A stretch of DNA of 64,000 nucleotides from Fistularia commersonii (lineage: Eukaryota > Chordata > Actinopteri > Syngnathiformes > Fistulariidae). The position numbers and the translations under genes are program-made. This document shows, piece by piece, positions 1 through 10,290 of the stretch. Each line of letters begins with the position of its first letter. Position 1 is the stretch's first letter. The notes under the pieces were generated by a model. It saw only the letters and a list, made by a program, of their open reading frames with translations. It did not search any database and had not been told where the DNA came from. The stretch spans positions 7,235,965 through 7,299,964 of the forward strand of contig JBBMNZ010000003.1 in NCBI GenBank assembly GCA_037954325.1, written 5' to 3'.

Positions 1-31
1 GCTTCCTTCACGCACATCCTCCTCCCTGCAT

Positions 32-32
<1 letters not shown>

Positions 33-68
<36 letters not shown>

Positions 69-87
69 TGCGCATGCGCACGTGTGC
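33..87. repeat. CA microsatellite with alternating purine-pyrimidine tail
   Basis: A CA dinucleotide run of about 33 bases is followed by GCATGCGCATGCGCACGTGTGC. The whole stretch alternates purine and pyrimidine, which favours Z-DNA. It lies inside the first intron of bace1. Confidence 0.9.
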
Positions 88-1383
88 ATAACACACAGGG
101 CTGCATGTTTCCCTACTCTCTCTCACTCTCTTCCTCTCTTTCAAAGACCATAATACCACAATATTTAAAAATGTCTGTCAATGACTTGAGGTCAATGACG
201 TGATTTTGAACCTTCCATGTATCCACAGTTATCCGGACGTAATGGCTTGTTATCGTTTTCAATTTTTAAGGGCCTGCAAAGTACATGCAGCAATATGGAC
301 ATGATTTTCCGGCCTTTCTACTCTAAAGTAGGAACTGAACAGTGACCTGTGGTCTACACTCATTTTCCAAGGTAATAAATTATACACAATTCAAGGGGTT
401 GTTTTACTGAGACCAAATGATATTGCAAGGCTCCAAACAGGCTTTCAGCCGCTGCTCATCAATTCTTGTATAGATTTTTCTATGTACCCCTCATTCGCAC
501 CAACAGACAATTTAGAGGCACAGAAACGAGGACATGCACACACACACACAGAGGCCACAGCCGGCCACTGGAATCCAACTCGGAACCTGACTGCAACCAA
601 TGATGAATGACCGGACAAGGAAACACTCACATCACGGCCAGAATGGAGTATTGTATTTCTTTGACTGTCTCTGGCTGGCTGTTTGTCACTGTCGAAGAAA
701 AGAGAATTCCCCAACAAGGCATATCACTTTGTTTTGTCGTCTTCCTTTGGCTCAGAAACACCTCTGCTTAGCACCTGGGGGCACACCATCTTCTTCATCA
801 TCTCTACAAAGTCTTCTTTTAAGCCACCAGCCTCCCACCCACATTCTTCCTCCATGCCACACACTGGAAATCTCTCCCTCAATTTTTCTGTATGCCTCCC
901 CAATGCTGTCCTCTCCCTCAGCATTTCCATCTCTCATATAACAACTTTTTGTTACTATGCTTCACCACGCTTCCCATCTCCTCCTCTCCTGCCACCTCAT
1001 CGCCGTCTTTGCCCGTCTCCCTCTGCGTGCCAGCCTGTACAGCCCAGCTGCACCCGGCTGGCAGTCCTCACCCGGCAGAATTAATGGCTCCATTATCTGC
1101 CGCAAACCATTCAGCCCTTTTTCCCCTTTGTTTCAGATTGTGCATGCTTCGGGGTCCTCTGACATGTCGGTGTTTCACAAATCTGTACAGACACTTTCCC
1201 CTTTGGTCACTTTTATAAAAAGTGAGGTGTTCATCATGTCAATAACTGACAATGTGGATTTTTTTTTTAAACTCCCAAGATATCTTTCTCTCATTAAAAT
1301 TACATGTGGAATCGTCAGATTTATGTTTTAATTCAAATGCATACAAAGGCTTTGGGATGCACTTGCGCAAAAGTAACAAGTCA

Positions 1384-1640
1384 AGTCAGATTTTATCTAT
1401 ATGGTGCCAAATCACAACATATCACAACACTAGACATGTAGAGCAGGTCTGGACCACACTCTAAAATGATTTGTGGAAACCCTCCATTCCCCCATCAGCA
1501 AGTGTTAGGAAAACACTGCTTTTTACCGGGAAATCTTGGACGGATCTGAACTCAACGCTGGCAGTCTTCTGCCTCAACCAATTGAAGGGGAAAGAGAGAG
1601 AAGGACAGATGAAAAGCAAAAGTGTGATAGACAGCGTTGG
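1384..1640 (+). repeat. Dispersed teleost repeat fragment
   Basis: The start resembles a motif common in fish interspersed repeats (tatatggtgccaaatcacaa). It is followed, in the usual order, by a stretch around a run of Cs and by the segment ending in a purine-rich GGGGAAAGAGAGAGAAGG. I recognise the consensus from memory of fish repeats and cannot assign a named family. It is diverged and has no coding capacity. Confidence 0.5.
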
Positions 1641-1679
1641 TGTGACGGTTGCGAGCGTCAGGCGCATATGACCTTTCGG

Positions 1680-2230
1680 GCCATTTTGCCATACTGTTGT
1701 GTACCGTCGTATTGTCTAGTGTTATTGTCTCTGTTGCTCTTCGTATGATGTGAAGGGAGGGTACAAAGTAAGAATTTCATTACATTGCCTGAATCACCAT
1801 ATTCTAACAACATATATGACATCAAAAACTTTAACGTAGAAATATTGAATTTTAACAAATTCATAAACCATCCCAACTTCAAACATACAAACATTTTTTT
1901 CCCCACAGGCTGTTAGACTTCTGAATTCCACCCAACACAAACAATCCCAACAGGCTGCTAACAATGCGTAAGAGCAACTTTACTCCCCCTCCTTAATTCG
2001 TGATGTTGAGTATTTCTTTTTTACTTGGTATTTATTACTTACTTAAATCACAATTGTGCAAGAATTTACTTACTGCCTGTACTGTTTTTGTATTTCTCTG
2101 TAAGCTTCCTAACATCCTGTTATGTGTTGTCGAATTGTTTAGCGTTATTGTCACTTAATGTCTATTGCTATTGTGTGCAGAGAGTGTACACAAAAGTTAT
2201 TGCATTGCCTGAATCGCCAAATGACACTAA
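1680..2230 (+). mobile_element. LINE-like 3' end, partly duplicated
   Basis: A phrase typical of fish non-LTR element 3' regions (aggctgttagacttctgaa) is at 1908-1926. Two related tails flank it, at about 1690-1795 and 2105-2222. Both end in a similar string (cattgcctgaatc, at about 1785 and 2203). This looks like a truncated retroelement tail that is present twice. No reverse transcriptase frame remains. Confidence 0.4.
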
Positions 2231-2425
2231 ACACTTTGAAAAATAGTGAATCTTGTATTACGACAGTTTTACAAGTTCAAACTAAGCTCAAAGGACCGGT
2301 CCATCACTGTCCGACGTAGCACTCATGAGATAAGAGTCAGAGTCTATGGAAAAGTCGAGCGGTGTCCAGTCTGACCTGAATGATAACAGAGCCAGTGTCA
2401 TCCTCAACACAGGTGAGGGTTTTAC

Positions 2426-2743
2426 CTTCTGCGGCGGGGACCCCACGGCCATCTCCACGTAATAGCCCTGGCCGGATTTCCCACGCAGGTTATCGATCAT
2501 GTCCACGAAGCTGACGCCGCCCGCCGTCGCTCCTCTCCGCCTGCGTTCGCGCGTCGCGGCGGTCGACGGCGTCGTCGGCGCGGGCTCGGCGCGAGCCCCT
2601 TGCCGCAGTGGCACGCGGATGGCTAACGGCAGGCCCGAGGCGTCCGGCGCGGTTCGCCCTCCGCCGCCAACGACGAGCGGACAAAACGCCGTCAATGTAA
2701 ATAAAACCGACAACCAGCGAGGTCGTAACGTCGACGGCTTCAT
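2426..2743 (-). CDS. bace1: Beta-secretase 1, first coding exon (5' part only)
   Basis: BACE1 is a membrane aspartyl protease that cleaves APP, neuregulin and other type I membrane proteins in endosomes and the Golgi. This exon encodes about 106 residues: a hydrophobic signal peptide (start at 2743), a long Pro/Ala/Arg-rich pro-region ending in a furin-type RRRR, then the conserved segment DNLRGKSGQGYYVEM and GSPPQK. The phrase NLRGKSGQGYYVEM fits BACE1 better than BACE2, which has NLQGDSGRGYYLEM. The exon ends at donor AAG|GTAAAA in phase 0, as expected before the exon carrying the first DTGSS motif. An in-frame upstream ATG at 2809 would add 22 residues; I prefer 2743 because the signal peptide follows it directly. 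The exon is very GC-rich compared with the flanks, as for a CpG-island first exon. Confidence 0.88.
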
Positions 2744-3916
2744 GTTCGGCGGAGGTAACGGCGTCGGTTGGCCCGTCGCTCGGCGTGCACCTGACGGCTC
2801 TACGGTCAATTTGTCATCCGAACGGACGCGGCGCGGAGCAGATAAGGCGGCGAGGATGCTAAAATGACCGCGGCTAAAACCATGATGGCAGGTGGAATTG
2901 TTTTGGAGTTTTGTTGTAAATTAAAACGGGGAATCTGTTTCAAGGCGTGTCTACCAACGTAGTTTGAATTAAAAAAAAAAGGAAACCCTCAACGGAAAAA
3001 CCAAAATCACACTCGCTAATATTCCGGGCTACCCCCGCTGTCAGACAGGTGATCGACAACCGCAGGCCTTTGTCATTTTCTCCACGTATTCTCACGTAGA
3101 AAGACCGAAGCCATCGTCTCTAGGCAGGCTTTCCGGTGGACTCCCGCGGTCCGCATCCTTCCCTTTCCCCCAAACCGCTCATTCTGTTCCCCGCCTGCCA
3201 ATCTTTCACCTCCCGCTCCTCCTCCATTCAACCCGCCGCATCCTTTTCCGAGCTAGGAGAACCCCAGCATCAATTCCGTCAAGGTGCGCAGTGCACACGA
3301 CCACCACTTCCGGTTTGGATTTTCAAAATAAACGATGATAGAATCATTATAATTCTTCATTGTCATATCTGGCAGGATATACGGTACGGAACCCGACCGA
3401 ACAAAAGTGGAGTCAAAATTAAAAATGTAAATAATACCTGATCTGGCATTTCGGGTAATTAAGTTTTAACATCATATGCCGTTTAGATTTGCATTTGAAG
3501 GCCGTATCCGTCTTCATGCTATCCTGATAGATGACGTTTTTGTAAATCAGTTATTACAATTCGTATAGAGAAGACTCAGAGACGTCGATTGTACGATGCA
3601 CTTTTTAATTAAGTCAAAGAAAATGGAAAATTAACTTGAAATTACCATAACATTTAAGTCAGCAGTATTAATCCCAAACTAAGCATCCCTTGTCTATTTT
3701 TTTTCACAACCGAATTTTTTATCACATTGTATCTTAATATCTGTCATCTTTGCATGCACATGGTTTAGTCAGTGGAACTGCAGAATAGCTTTCTCGTTGA
3801 AAATTAATCCCTAGTCAGACCTCAGACATTGTGCATGAATGCAAGACATGAAACAGAAATGTGCAGCATTGGACCAGTGAGCAAGCAGCTACTGTAACCA
3901 TGTATCGCTTCCCAGA
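2744..3916. other. bace1 5' flank and tbx 3' flank
   Basis: The 2744-2870 part is still GC-rich and is probably the bace1 5' UTR and promoter CpG island. From about 2900 the sequence becomes AT-rich. No further exon is recognisable between bace1 and the last exon of the T-box gene. No clear AATAAA for the T-box gene was found immediately below 3917. Confidence 0.5.
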
Positions 3917-6450
3917 TTACAGATTATCGCTGTTAAAGGAAGGTGCAGGACAGTTCCAGAAGGAAGGGAGAGGAGGGACATATGACAGGGGTGCTGCATC
4001 TTTCTTCTCCTTGTTGAGTCCAACTGAATTTTTACAGTGGTGAAAAAGTCCACACTGCTCCGGCAAAAGCAGGGCTGAGTTCTCTCGTCCTAGGAAATGT
4101 GAAAACATCCAGATTTGTCACATCCACTCTGTCAAACCTCAATTTGCTCAGAGATTAGAAGATTTTCTCTTAGATATCCACTTTAGTAACTTTAATGATT
4201 GAATGGGGTCTCAGTACTTTTAAGTTATACTAATTTTTTGGTTTTTCTTTTGGAAAACAAGCATGTTCACATTTATATGCTCCAGTTAGAACCTGGGCCG
4301 TGGCATTCTGAACAATTTGAAGACCTTGGGTACTATGTTTGACGTTAGAAGGTGAAGTGACAGAGACAAGAATGTATCCTTTTTATAACGAAAAAAAACC
4401 TTGAGCAAACTGACCATGAGGATGAGGACACTGCGAAACAATTATAATTGAAGAAATTATAATTTCTTCACACATACTCATGCTGGGCTGATTATCTTAA
4501 TAATTTTTTTTTCTCAAAAAGATATTAGGCTTTGTAGTCATACAAATTATCTGATTATTGTGATTTTTTTGTCCTATTTTGTACAGTCTTACAGTGTAAA
4601 AGTGAACATCAAAGGTTCCCATTATCATTATACATTACTTATCTTCCGCTAATTCTGCTCAGGTCGCCAGTCAATCGTAGGGCCTATCACTATAATAATC
4701 TCATCTTTATTATTTTGTATAACATTATTTTTATTATTATCATTTGCCATAGTAGAATATTTTTTGTCAGTACTCACTGGGTGAAGGCATTGAGCCCCAG
4801 TCTCTTTCCGGTCCAGGTTTCGTAGCCTCTGGCTCGTTTCTGTCCTCTGGTGGACACATTGGTACTAGAGATCTGGAATTATCCACCCTAAACATATTCA
4901 TCACCGAGAATTATATAGGCTATATCCACTGCACATATTAGAGACATATCCATGTGTAGACACATATCACACATATAACTTGTCATAACCATCAAAGTTT
5001 CAATAAAAAAAACATAATCTTTTACAAAGGTCAAAGATTAGCTATTGGTCAGACCTTTGCCTTATCATCCATTACCAGCTAATTTAAATGATAGAGATGT
5101 TCCCAATGAGCCTTCACAATGTGTTTCTCAACCAAGCAGACTTTTCTTATATATGACGTACTGTCACTCACCAATCCTGCAGCTCTGTAGTTCTAAAGCC
5201 TTTAGCAAATGGGTTGCTGGCAATCTTAAGATGGGTAATCTGTTGATAATAATACATATAAAAAAATCAATTAGCGCACTCCACGAATACAAAAGCGTTT
5301 TTAAAAACTTGATTTAATTTCCTACCCTGTGGTTCTGATAGGCAGTGACTGCCATGAACCGGGTTTCAGGGAAGGAGAAGGAGAAGAAGTTCCTGTATGC
5401 GTTTAAGTGGCTGTCAGGTGCTGGATCCACGTAAACCACATGGAAACGTGGCTGGTAGCGATGCATTGAGTTCAATATCATCTGGCAAAAGAGGGAAGAA
5501 AACACAACACGTGCAGGTAAAAAATAAGTACATGTCTAAGTTCTGTAGTTCTTTACAGTCTTTTTTTTCTAATAAAAAATGAAAACATGGAATAAAGCCA
5601 CAAAAAAACCTACATGTCCATTGTCATCTAGCAGGTTGTTGGTGAGCTTGAGAGTGTCAAAGGACACGGTCTGCTTCATCCACTGAGCTCCACGGGCTGG
5701 AGAATCCGGGTGGAAATGCATTCTGCTTGGAGCCGCAACATCTGCTCTCCCTGCCACCAACCATGAGGAGCCGTGAAATGAATATCTGAAATGTATATGT
5801 AAAATTGTTTAGGTAGGAATGGTACAGAACATTCAAGAAAAGGGGAAAGGAATTTGAATTCAGATAATTAAAGTCAAAGAGATACTGTTAGAGCTTTGTG
5901 TGCATCTTACCTGTATCTTTTATCATCAACAGGGATGAAGTCCATGAGTAGCACATATTCTGCAGCAGGATCCATCCCTGAGATCCGCACCTGAAATGTA
6001 GGAAACATCCGCCTGCAAGGTAGCAAGTATATAAATTAATAAGTATGGTTTGAAACATGAAATGATGGGGAATTGCAGTTTAACATAAAGCAGCGAAGAA
6101 TAGAAAAAGGAGTGCCATTGTTCTAACGTTACCTTCCAGCTTTGGTCACAATCATCTCCGTGCCGAGCTGGTCAAACTGCTGCCAAAGTGAGAGCGTCTC
6201 GAGCTGAACTCTGACTCCACAGACTTGGGGGACCTTAATGCTTAACACCCCATCTGCAAAACAAAACAGAGACTGTATAAGGTTCTGAGACAGGTGAATA
6301 CCCAAAGTGATGAGAAATTAGTAAAAGTATGTAATGATAAGTTTCTACCGTGTTTTGATTACAGATAAGGCAAAGAACGTTATTATATAATCTACATTTG
6401 TCGAATGTATTCCAGATTATTGTAGACAAAAACAATCACTTACCATCCAT
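3917..6450 (-). CDS. T-box transcription factor, Tbx1/Tbx10 class (tbx10-like)
   Basis: Predicted DNA-binding transcription factor of 302 aa. Coding exons, minus strand: 6450-6444, 6253-6133, 6012-5911, 5785-5614, 5481-5326, 5239-5172, 4887-4778, 4089-3917. All phases join in frame. The T-box spans about residues 16-209, with [42 protein letters not shown], the stretch LKLTNNLLDDNGHMILNSMH, TAYQNHRITHLKIASNPFAKGF and a final W. LLDDNGH, NSMHRYQPRFHVVYVDP and DDKRYRY are typical of Tbx1/Tbx10 and exclude Tbx6/16, Tbx15/18 and Eomes. After VDP the usual RKDSEKYAEENF-like stretch is replaced by PAPDSHLNAYRNFF. The tail is short (about 93 aa), hydrophilic then Pro/Ser-rich, ending PSFNSDNL. The start is the ATG in a 24-nt exon (6467-6444) in a good context (ACGATGG). 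That exon has no upstream in-frame stop, so an earlier start in an unseen exon is possible. Confidence 0.78.
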
Positions 6451-6467
6451 CGTCTGAATGGGCCTTC

Positions 6468-7318
6468 CTGTAAAAAGAAGCTGCAAGATAAAAATATTGT
6501 ATATGCTGCAGGAATGTTTGTGTTTCACTCTATTATTCACCTCTTTTCACAAATAGCCATGTGCAATTGTGCTTCACTGTTAAGGTAGTCCAGGGCTTCC
6601 GACAGCAGTAGATGTACATCCAACAGTTAGGAGTACCCTTTTTTGTCCAGAAACTGAGGGTTTTATATACCAGTAAGCATATCACCAGGGACGACCATGC
6701 CTGCCTCATCCATTACAATACTCATAGTGCAGATGACATGCAGCGATCAGTACTTACCACACACACACAAGCACCCGGCCTGCAGGACCCTTGGCTTGAG
6801 GAGTGTGCACATCTGCTTACATTGGTTAATTCTTATAGCCTAAAGCCTAAATCTGGATTTGTCATGATGAACCACTAACACTCTAATCAGCCCATAGTTA
6901 CTGGGTGTGAACAGGTACAGCTTTTAGACAGCTTTCATTATTCATGGGCACATTTTCTTGGAGCACAGTTTCAACACCACACTAATTAGAAACAAATGTG
7001 ATGTCTAAAAGTGAATTGACATAATATTGAAATATATTTAGATAATGCAATATGTCAGTCCTTGTTTAATCTATAATACCAGGGTGTTAAGAGTTCTGAA
7101 AAAAATAATTTGAGTCAAAATTAAGATTATAATTCAGTTATATAAATTGTATCACTGGCTGTGTGGAATAATGACTGTGGAATGACTGTGGAATAATGAC
7201 TGGTGTGTGTACCGCACACACCAGCACATGTTCTTCAGCAATCGTGTTTAATACTATCCTGGTGTTTGTGTGTGTGTGTGTGCGTGCGCGTGTGTGTGTG
7301 TATGCATATGTGTATGTC

Positions 7319-7349
<31 letters not shown>

Positions 7350-8025
7350 GTATGCATGTGTGTATGTCTGTGTGTGTGTGTGTGTGCGCGTGTGTGTGTG
7401 TGTGTGTCATGCGTGGCCTATTGTGGCTCCGTGATAGAATGGTGTGGAAAGGTTTCCTCCTGAGGGTCGAGGTCTGAGACAAGAGTCTTCTTTTTCTATA
7501 ATAAGGCACAAGACTATAATTAGGCAGTTTGAATCCTTCATGCATTCATCACAGGTTTCAGATTTGCAATATCTGCGTGTCATTAGATGACATTTTATGT
7601 TTAACCCTTTGCTTTGAACTCTGTGATCAATGATGACCTCGCAAAAAACTGTCTTCATACATTACAGTGAAGCTCAAAGATCCCCTCTAGTCTAAATGGC
7701 TAGGCCACCATCATCATTATTGTTGTTATTTTTATTAGTGTTATATTTTTAAAATCATGATTATGATTATGGTTGTGATTGCAATTGTGATTATGCTTGA
7801 TTATTACCACCGCCATCATTATTATTTTTACTATTGAATTTTACTTTAACATTGTGTTTTATTAATTTTCAGTCAGACATGACTGTCTGAAAAATATATC
7901 TAAAAAGAATCGAATAGATCTAACCAGCTTCATCACGCTGTGTTCTTGTGATAAAAAAGAGGAACATTGTCATGTACCTATAGAATTATAGTCAGATAGG
8001 GCAGACTAGTAGAAACATTCAGATG
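6468..8025. other. Intergenic: tbx upstream region and apoa1 downstream region
   Basis: No conserved coding sequence was recognised. The stretch holds a long TG microsatellite (7263-7408) and AT-rich DNA with repeated ATT/TAT triplets near 7710-7830. It must contain the T-box promoter, but no convincing core element can be pointed to. Confidence 0.5.
7263..7408. repeat. Compound TG microsatellite
   Basis: About 146 bases of TG dinucleotides are interrupted by TATGCATATGTGTATGTC-type units. A near-identical interruption recurs about 50 bases on (around 7303 and 7351), suggesting internal duplication. Both strands give long artefact reading frames of Cys-Val or His-Thr repeats, which are not genes. 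Confidence 0.92.
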
Positions 8026-8031
8026 TTTATT
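8026..8031 (-). promoter_or_regulatory. apoa1: apoa1 polyadenylation signal
   Basis: Forward TTTATT is AATAAA on the minus strand. It lies about 370 bases past the apoa1 stop codon, giving a 3' UTR of plausible length. Confidence 0.55.
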
Positions 8032-8398
8032 TGTAATTCAACAAAGCACAGTTGAAATCAGACAAGCATCATTACACAGAGGTTCAAGCATTTGTGGTAA
8101 TCACATACAACATCTACACAAAAAGCAGGTAGCTGTTGCCTGTGAAGAGTAAAGCATGTTAAAGCCAAACATGTAGCGCTCTGTGAATGTCTTTGCTTGT
8201 GTGTGCATGTGAAATGAGGTGTTGCCTTACAAGAGAGAGAGCAAGAGAGAGAGCAAGAGCCCTGCCATGGTGTCACAAAGAAATGCCTGAGTTGGGCATT
8301 GGCTTCATTCTGAGGAAACAAGGAATGGAGAAAAATGTGGAATGGATGTTTGCCAGACAAATGGAAGGAGTTAGTTACAGGAGCAGTGTAGAGACATT

Positions 8399-9487
8399 TT
8401 AGCTCTTATTGTAGGTAGAAGCAATGGCCTCAAAGATAATCTGTAAATTCTCCCTGATAATTTCAGCACTTGGTGCAATTTTCTCCCTCAGTGCAGTCAA
8501 GTCCTCCGAGGTCAAGCTTTTTGCCTGGTCATAAGCCTGTTTCATCTGTGTTTTGTACTCCTCCACGTAGGGCCTAACTATTTCCTTAATACCCTCCAAA
8601 CGCTCATTAGCCTTAGCACGCACGGTCTCCAGCATGGGCAGAAGGACACTCTTGGTTTCTTCAATGTTGACCCCCATCTTTTGGCGCAAATCCGATAAGA
8701 CGGGCTCCAGCTTGACCCTCAGACTCTCCATCTCAGCTGTGTGCCTGGCTTGATAGTCTTCGATGATGGGATCCAACAAGGTGTGGTATTCTGCCATGTG
8801 TTTGTCAACGATGTCTTTAAGCTGGACACGTTTGGGCTCCAACTCAGCTTTCAGGCTGTCTAAGTCTGCCTGAATGCTGGCACGCAGACTCCCGGTGGCC
8901 TCATCAACAGTACTTACAACACCTTTAAGGACAGGGAAGGCACTGCCGTGTGCACTCCGCATGGCATTGATGCCAGTGTCCAGGAAAGTGATCATTTGGT
9001 CGCTAGGAGAGAAAAATAAGGGAACACAATGCAATTTTTATGATTGAATAAATACATTCGACAAGTGACTAAATAGCTGATAATATGACAGACGAACAGT
9101 TAAGAGGAGGTGGATGTAACAAATAGGGTGGAACTTACTAAAGAATGACAATGTCCTACCTTAATTCGGGCTGGTTCACCTGTCCAAGAACTTTCTTGGC
9201 AGCGGCCTGGAAGTTGTCCAAGTACATATTAAAAGCCTGTCCTGCACTTTCCAGATCGGAGGGTGCATCGGCTTGCAGGGAAGCAGCCTGAGACCCTAAA
9301 GAGAAGGAAGATGGCTTAAGTGAGGGTTGAGCCAAACATAAAAAAGCAATACAAAGGAGGGTAGTAAAAATAATCAGTAACGAGGCTGGCATATGGATTT
9401 ACAAAATGGATTAAGGGGGGTTAAACGTATGCTGTGACTGAGGTACTCACCAACGGCCAAAAGCAGAGTGAGAGCCAGGAATTTCAT
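8399..9487 (-). CDS. apoa1: Apolipoprotein A-I
   Basis: Secreted exchangeable apolipoprotein, the main HDL protein, which binds phospholipid and drives cholesterol efflux. Coding exons, minus strand: 9487-9451, 9295-9160, 9002-8399, joined in phase to give 258 aa, close to the usual fish apoA-I length. Residues 1-16 are a signal peptide (MKFLALTLLLAV then GSQA). QADAP follows, as in other fish apoA-I. The last exon encodes amphipathic 22-residue repeats punctuated by proline: LEPKRVQLK, DPIIEDYQ, EPVLSDLR, PMLETVRAK, PYVEEYKTQ and a final PSAEIIREN. The intron that splits the signal peptide and the non-coding first exon are typical of the apoA/C family. ApoA-IV is the main alternative, but the signal-peptide and QADAP region fit apoA-I better. 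No second apolipoprotein gene is seen beside it, unlike the four-gene mammalian cluster. Confidence 0.86.
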
Positions 9488-10112
9488 GATGGAGGTCTGA
9501 AGAAAAAATATTGACAATTTTTAAGTATTTTCTATGTCATGGTTAAAAATAGTGTTAAAACTTCCTGAAACAAATACAATGAGTTAAAACCTATTCCTAA
9601 AAGTATACACGTGTAAGTATGCCACAGGCTGATGCCTGTTTATTTAGAAGAACCAGTAATCTGTATTTAATGAAGGTTGGCTACCAATGTGTAGAAACAG
9701 TAGCAGCAGACTGCCTTTGGATTACCTAATCCTAATCTGGGTTTTGCAATAAAACCCAATTATAAAATTAGCATATGAGCCCTTTGGTCTCAAACACATT
9801 CTCTACCCAGAGGCACTGGTGGTGTAACTGTTTTTTCCCTGTTTGAAAATAAGCTTACTTCTGAAATATTACCACTCAATCCATTTTTAAATATTCAACA
9901 GCATCCCCCTGGCTTTATACGCAATAAGATGACTTTCTTTAAAATCAGCAACATAATATGAAAGTATTCTGCCCCCCAGGGAAAGCAAGTATGTAATCAT
10001 ATACACAACTTCATCAAGGTCCCTCACTCTGAAGGATCAAAAAAGTCAGAGCTGTAACATAGTCACCACAATGCTACAAGCCAAATCGTACAGCAGCAGC
10101 TGTTTGTCTTAC

Positions 10113-10135
10113 CTGGTGGAGCCGGCAGGAGACTG
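10113..10135 (-). other. apoa1: apoa1 non-coding first exon
   Basis: On the minus strand CTCCACCAG|GTAAGAC gives a consensus donor at 10112-10111, and the TATA box lies about 25 bases upstream of 10135. The matching acceptor is TTCTTCAG at 9499-9497, nine bases before the ATG. The 5' end is inferred from TATA spacing. Confidence 0.6.
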
Positions 10136-10157
10136 AAAGACTTGGGCAGGAGCAAAC

Positions 10158-10165
10158 TTTTTATA
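10158..10165 (-). promoter_or_regulatory. apoa1: apoa1 TATA box
   Basis: Minus-strand TATAAAAA in the context GACACTATAAAAAGTTTGC, about 45 bases upstream of the first-exon donor. TATA-driven promoters are usual for liver and intestine apolipoprotein genes. Confidence 0.7.
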
Positions 10166-10270
10166 GTGTCCCAGCCAGGGATGACTGTCTGTGTGGAGGA
10201 GGGGGAAGGTGCAACGACTGTGTGTTGCCGTGGAGGTGGACCTCACCCCCTGCCATCTTCCTCCACGGGG

Positions 10271-10290
10271 ACCTGGGTTGAGGGTTCAAT
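10271..10290 (-). promoter_or_regulatory. apoa1: Candidate nuclear-receptor site in the apoa1 promoter
   Basis: Minus-strand ATTGAACCCTCAACCCAGGT lies about 110 bases upstream of the TATA box. It resembles the direct-repeat hormone-receptor element (site A, TGAACCCTTGACCCC) of the human APOA1 promoter, bound by HNF4, RXR and related receptors. The match is imperfect and the function is inferred. Confidence 0.35.

Larger units (their letters stand above)
1..2425 (-). other. bace1: bace1 intron 1 (partial, runs off the left edge)
   Basis: This is the non-coding stretch downstream, on the minus strand, of the bace1 first-exon donor at 2425-2424. No further bace1 exon can be recognised, so exon 2 with the first catalytic Asp motif is outside the window. 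It holds the CA repeat at 33-87, a dispersed fish repeat near 1384-1640, and a LINE-like 3' end near 1680-2230. An imperfect inverted repeat lies at 1074-1101. Open frames here have no recognisable protein similarity. Confidence 0.7.

Noticed and set aside
7138..7545. Long open frames rich in His-Thr or Cys-Val on both strands
   Set aside because: They are translations of the TG microsatellite and have no protein similarity.
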